A DNA stretch of 7,476 bases, from the NCBI GenBank assembly GCA_002404015.1, contig DHIW01000098.1, positions 1 to 7,476 of the forward strand, read 5' to 3'. Below, piece after piece: positions 4,519 to 7,476 of this stretch. The stretch's first letter is position 1, and each line of letters begins with the position of its first letter. The notes below the pieces were generated by a model, which saw nothing but the letters and a program-made list of their open reading frames with translations, did no database searches and had not been told where the DNA came from. Source of the stretch: Chloroflexi bacterium UBA4736 (GTDB lineage: Bacteria > Chloroflexota > Dormibacteria > Dormibacterales > Dormibacteraceae). A program made the translations under genes and the position numbers.

Positions 4519-6186
4519 ATGAGCGATCCCCGCCGGTACAGCCGGACCCTCTACGACGGCACCTCGCGAGCTGCGGCCCGCTCCTTCCTGCTCGGCATCG
4601 GCTACACGCACGAGGACCTTGAGAAGCCGATGGTCGGGGTCGCCCATTCCTGGATCGAGACGATGCCGTGCAACTACAACCACCGCGAGCTGGCGGTGCA
4701 CGTGAAGAACGGGGTCCGGGGCGCCGGCGGCACACCGATGGAGCTGAACACGATCGCCATCTCGGACGGCATCACCATGGGCACGGAGGGCATGAAGTCC
4801 TCGCTGGTGTCCCGCGAGGTCATCGCGGATTCCATCGAGCTGGTCGCCCGCGGCCACTATTTCGACGGCCTCGTGTGCATCGCATCCTGCGACAAGACCA
4901 ACCCCGCCGCGATGATGGCCGCCGCCCGCCTCGACCGCCCGGCCGTGATCGTGTACGCGGGCTCGATCATGCCCGGCAACTTCCGCGGCCGCCCGGTCGC
5001 GGTCGGCGAGATCTACGAGGCCATCGGAGCGGTGACCGCAGGCCGGATGTCGGAGGCCGACCTGCGGGAGCTGGAGGCGGTCGTCTGCCCCGGGGCCGGG
5101 GCCTGCGGCGGCCAGTACACCGCCAACACAATGTCGATGGTGCTGGAGGTGATCGGGCTGTCTCCGGTCGGCTTCAACTCGATCCCCGCGGTGGACCCCG
5201 CCAAGCTGGCCGCCTCGGAGGAGGTCGGCCGCCTGGCCATGCGGGTGCTGGAAGCCGACCTCAGGCCCTCCCAGGTGCTCACGAGGATGGCCTTCGAGAA
5301 CGCGGTGGCGGTGGTGGCGGCCTCGGGCGGCTCGACCAACGCCGTCCTGCACCTGATCGCGGTCGCCCGCGAGGTCGGAGTGGACCTGACCGTGGACGAC
5401 ATCGACGACATCTCGAGGCGCACGCCGCTGCTCTGCGACCTGAAGCCGGCGGGCCGGTTTGCCGCCTACGAGCTGCACAAGGCGGGCGGCATCGCGGTGC
5501 TGACGAAGCATCTGATCGAGGGCGGCCACGTCGACGGATCAGCCCTGACCGTCACGGGCCGGACCCTCGAAGAAGAGTGCGCAACCGTGACCGAGACGCC
5601 CGGCCAGGAGGTCGTCCGCCCCCTCTCCAACCCCTTCTCGGCCGAGGGCGGGCTCGTGATCCTGAAGGGCAACCTCGCCCCCGAGGGCTCGGTGGTCAAG
5701 GTCGCGCACCATACGCCGCACGTCCACAGCGGCCCGGCCCGCGTCTTCAACCGCGAGGAGGACGCGCTGGCGGCCGTGCTCGGCCGAAACATCAACCCCG
5801 GCGAGACGGTGGTCATCCGCTATGAGGGCCCCAAGGGCGGGCCGGGCATGAGAGAGATGCTGCAGGTGACGGCCGCCATCGTCGGCCAGGGCCTGGGAGA
5901 CTCGGTGGCGCTGGTCACCGACGGACGGTTCTCGGGCGCCACCCAGGGCCTCATGGTCGGGCACGTGGCGCCGGAGGCCGCGGTCGGCGGCCCGCTGGCC
6001 GCTCTCCGCGACGGCGACGTGGTCCGCATCGACGTCGCCTCCCGGACGCTGGACGCGGTGGACGTGGACATCGTCGAGCGGCTGCGCGACTGGTCGCCGC
6101 CGGAGCCGCACTACCGCACCGGCGTGTTCGCCAAGTACGCGGCCCAGGTCAGCTCGGCTTCGGAAGGGGCCATCACCCGACCGTAA
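4519..6186 (+). CDS. ilvD: IlvD/Edd-family dehydratase (dihydroxy-acid or sugar-acid dehydratase)
   Basis: A 555-residue iron-sulfur dehydratase that removes water from 2,3-dihydroxy acids to give 2-keto acids. The three cluster cysteines are in place: Cys51 (MPCNYN), Cys124 (ASCDKT) and Cys196 ([14 protein letters not shown]). Metal-site residues Asp83 (SDGITMG), Asp125 and Lys126 are present, and GRFSG carries the likely base Ser472. All of this fits a [2Fe-2S] dihydroxy-acid dehydratase. The gene starts 3 nt after the RraA-like stop and ends the operon. No other branched-chain amino acid gene is near, while two aldolases and a hydroxyacid dehydrogenase are, so a sugar-acid (xylonate/arabonate-like) substrate is at least as likely as dihydroxyisovalerate. 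[10 protein letters not shown] and the GHVAPEAA segment are typical; the CDKT motif, in place of CDKN, is a mild deviation. Confidence 0.92.
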   Translation: MSDPRRYSRTLYDGTSRAAARSFLLGIGYTHEDLEKPMVGVAHSWIETMPCNYNHRELAVHVKNGVRGAGGTPMELNTIAISDGITMGTEGMKSSLVSREVIADSIELVARGHYFDGLVCIASCDKTNPAAMMAAARLDRPAVIVYAGSIMPGNFRGRPVAVGEIYEAIGAVTAGRMSEADLRELEAVVCPGAGACGGQYTANTMSMVLEVIGLSPVGFNSIPAVDPAKLAASEEVGRLAMRVLEADLRPSQVLTRMAFENAVAVVAASGGSTNAVLHLIAVAREVGVDLTVDDIDDISRRTPLLCDLKPAGRFAAYELHKAGGIAVLTKHLIEGGHVDGSALTVTGRTLEEECATVTETPGQEVVRPLSNPFSAEGGLVILKGNLAPEGSVVKVAHHTPHVHSGPARVFNREEDALAAVLGRNINPGETVVIRYEGPKGGPGMREMLQVTAAIVGQGLGDSVALVTDGRFSGATQGLMVGHVAPEAAVGGPLAALRDGDVVRIDVASRTLDAVDVDIVERLRDWSPPEPHYRTGVFAKYAAQVSSASEGAITRP

Positions 6187-6988
6187 GCAGGACCAGCCCG
6201 GCCAGCACGGCCGCCGCGCCGCCCACCTTGAGGCCGACTCCCCCCTCCCGCTCGCCCAGGCGGAAGACCCCCCAGAGGGCCACCAGCACGACCGAGGACT
6301 CCCGGAGCGGCGCGATCACCGCCAGCGGCGCCAAAGCCAGGGCGGCCAGCACCAGCGAGTAGGCGCCGACGCTGAGGCCGCCGACCAGCCGCGCGTTGGG
6401 GACCGGCGCGGGGCCCCGCCAGGGCAACAGCAGCAGGGCGGTGGCGGCGAACTCGGCCCAGGAGTACATCCAGAACGGCCCCAGCCGCACGCCGGCGCGG
6501 TCGATCGAGGTGTAGGCGGCGATGGCGAGCCCCGTGGCGAGCGCCGGCAGAACGGCCGCCCGCGCACCCCGCGGCGGCCGGACCAGCCAGATCCCGAGCA
6601 GGACCGCCGCCACCCCTCCCGCCTGGGCGGCGCTCAGGTGCTCACGGAACACGACGAGGCCGACCAGCACCGCGATCAGCGGGGCCGAGCCGCGCGCGAT
6701 CGGGTACACGGATGAGATCTGGCCCCGCCGGTAGGCCGCCGAAAGGAGGTGGAAGTAGAGCGCGTTGATCGCGCCGGAGACGGTGGCCAGGGCCCACGCC
6801 TGCCAGGGCATCCAGGGCCGCCCCGTCAACAGCCAGAGTGCCACCGCGATCGGCGTGAATATGACCACCGCCGCGCCCATGGCGCGGGCTCCCAGCCGGA
6901 GCGGGTCGCCCGACGACTTGAGGAGGATGTTCCAGCTCGCGTGCAGGAACGCGCTGGCGACGGCCAGCGCGACCGCGAGCTGGAGCAA
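6173..6988 (-). CDS. EamA/DMT-superfamily transporter
   Basis: A 271-residue inner-membrane protein with about ten hydrophobic helices and the internal duplication typical of EamA (drug/metabolite) transporters. The first repeat ends with [19 protein letters not shown] (92-110) and a [13 protein letters not shown] helix. The second ends with [19 protein letters not shown] (222-240) and [13 protein letters not shown]. The start is TTG 6988, 2 nt after the stop of the ABC ATPase gene, with AGTAGGG just before it, implying translational coupling. No ATG allows the first helix. The last 14 bp overlap the end of ilvD on the other strand. The substrate is unknown; export or uptake of an organic acid or sugar-acid product is only a guess from the neighbours. 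Confidence 0.88.
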   Translation of the reverse strand: MLQLAVALAVASAFLHASWNILLKSSGDPLRLGARAMGAAVVIFTPIAVALWLLTGRPWMPWQAWALATVSGAINALYFHLLSAAYRRGQISSVYPIARGSAPLIAVLVGLVVFREHLSAAQAGGVAAVLLGIWLVRPPRGARAAVLPALATGLAIAAYTSIDRAGVRLGPFWMYSWAEFAATALLLLPWRGPAPVPNARLVGGLSVGAYSLVLAALALAPLAVIAPLRESSVVLVALWGVFRLGEREGGVGLKVGGAAAVLAGLVLLTVG

Positions 6989-6990
6989 CC

Positions 6991-7476
<486 letters not shown>

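Noticed and set aside
3709..5529. A 606-codon minus-strand ORF
   Set aside because: It lies antisense to the RraA-like and IlvD genes, is rich in His, Arg, Gly and Ala without domain motifs, and is explained by GC-biased third positions of the real genes.

Overview
This is a 7.5 kb chromosomal window from a very GC-rich bacterium (coding third positions are almost all G or C). The organism cannot be named from the sequence. The GC level, the CspA subtype that lacks the usual Trp near its start, and two start codons placed as in leaderless transcripts would suit an uncultivated soil-type lineage (Rokubacteria/NC10, Chloroflexota or Actinobacteriota-like), but this is inference. UGA is an ordinary stop codon for several genes here.

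Left part (1-1692): a DsbA/FrnE-type thioredoxin-fold oxidoreductase on the minus strand is interrupted by an in-frame UGA exactly at the first position of its CxxC active site (U-P-F-C). Read as selenocysteine, the gene runs intact from GTG 654 to the UGA stop at 28-30 and gives 208 residues. A perfect 9-bp stem with a G-first loop lies 12 nt after the UGA, in the position and form of a bacterial SECIS element. This is the main discovery of the window; conventional gene calling would start at Met 468 and lose the active site. A divergent alpha/beta hydrolase of the epoxide hydrolase type starts only 17 bp away.

Middle (1693-2061): a minus-strand cold-shock protein has a strong ribosome binding site and a long leader. 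It shares an upstream region with the next operon, and that region holds a 10-bp perfect inverted repeat.

Right-centre (2062-6186): a tight four-gene plus-strand operon encodes a D-2-hydroxyacid dehydrogenase, an HpcH/HpaI-type class II aldolase, an RraA/HMG-aldolase-like protein and an IlvD/Edd-family dehydratase. Together these look like a catabolic route for a sugar acid or related hydroxy acid: dehydration to a 2-keto-3-deoxy acid, retro-aldol cleavage to pyruvate or a similar product, and redox of a 2-hydroxy/2-keto acid. The substrate is not determined.

Right end (6173-7476): an operon on the minus strand ends with the C-terminal part of a sugar-type (UgpC/MsmX/MalK-like) ABC ATPase, followed 2 nt later by a ten-helix EamA/DMT transporter. 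The transporter's 3' end overlaps ilvD by 14 bp. Uptake and catabolism may therefore be linked, but the rest of the ABC system lies outside the window. Bases 1-27 hold only a CCCGCGGG palindrome and nothing else that can be interpreted.
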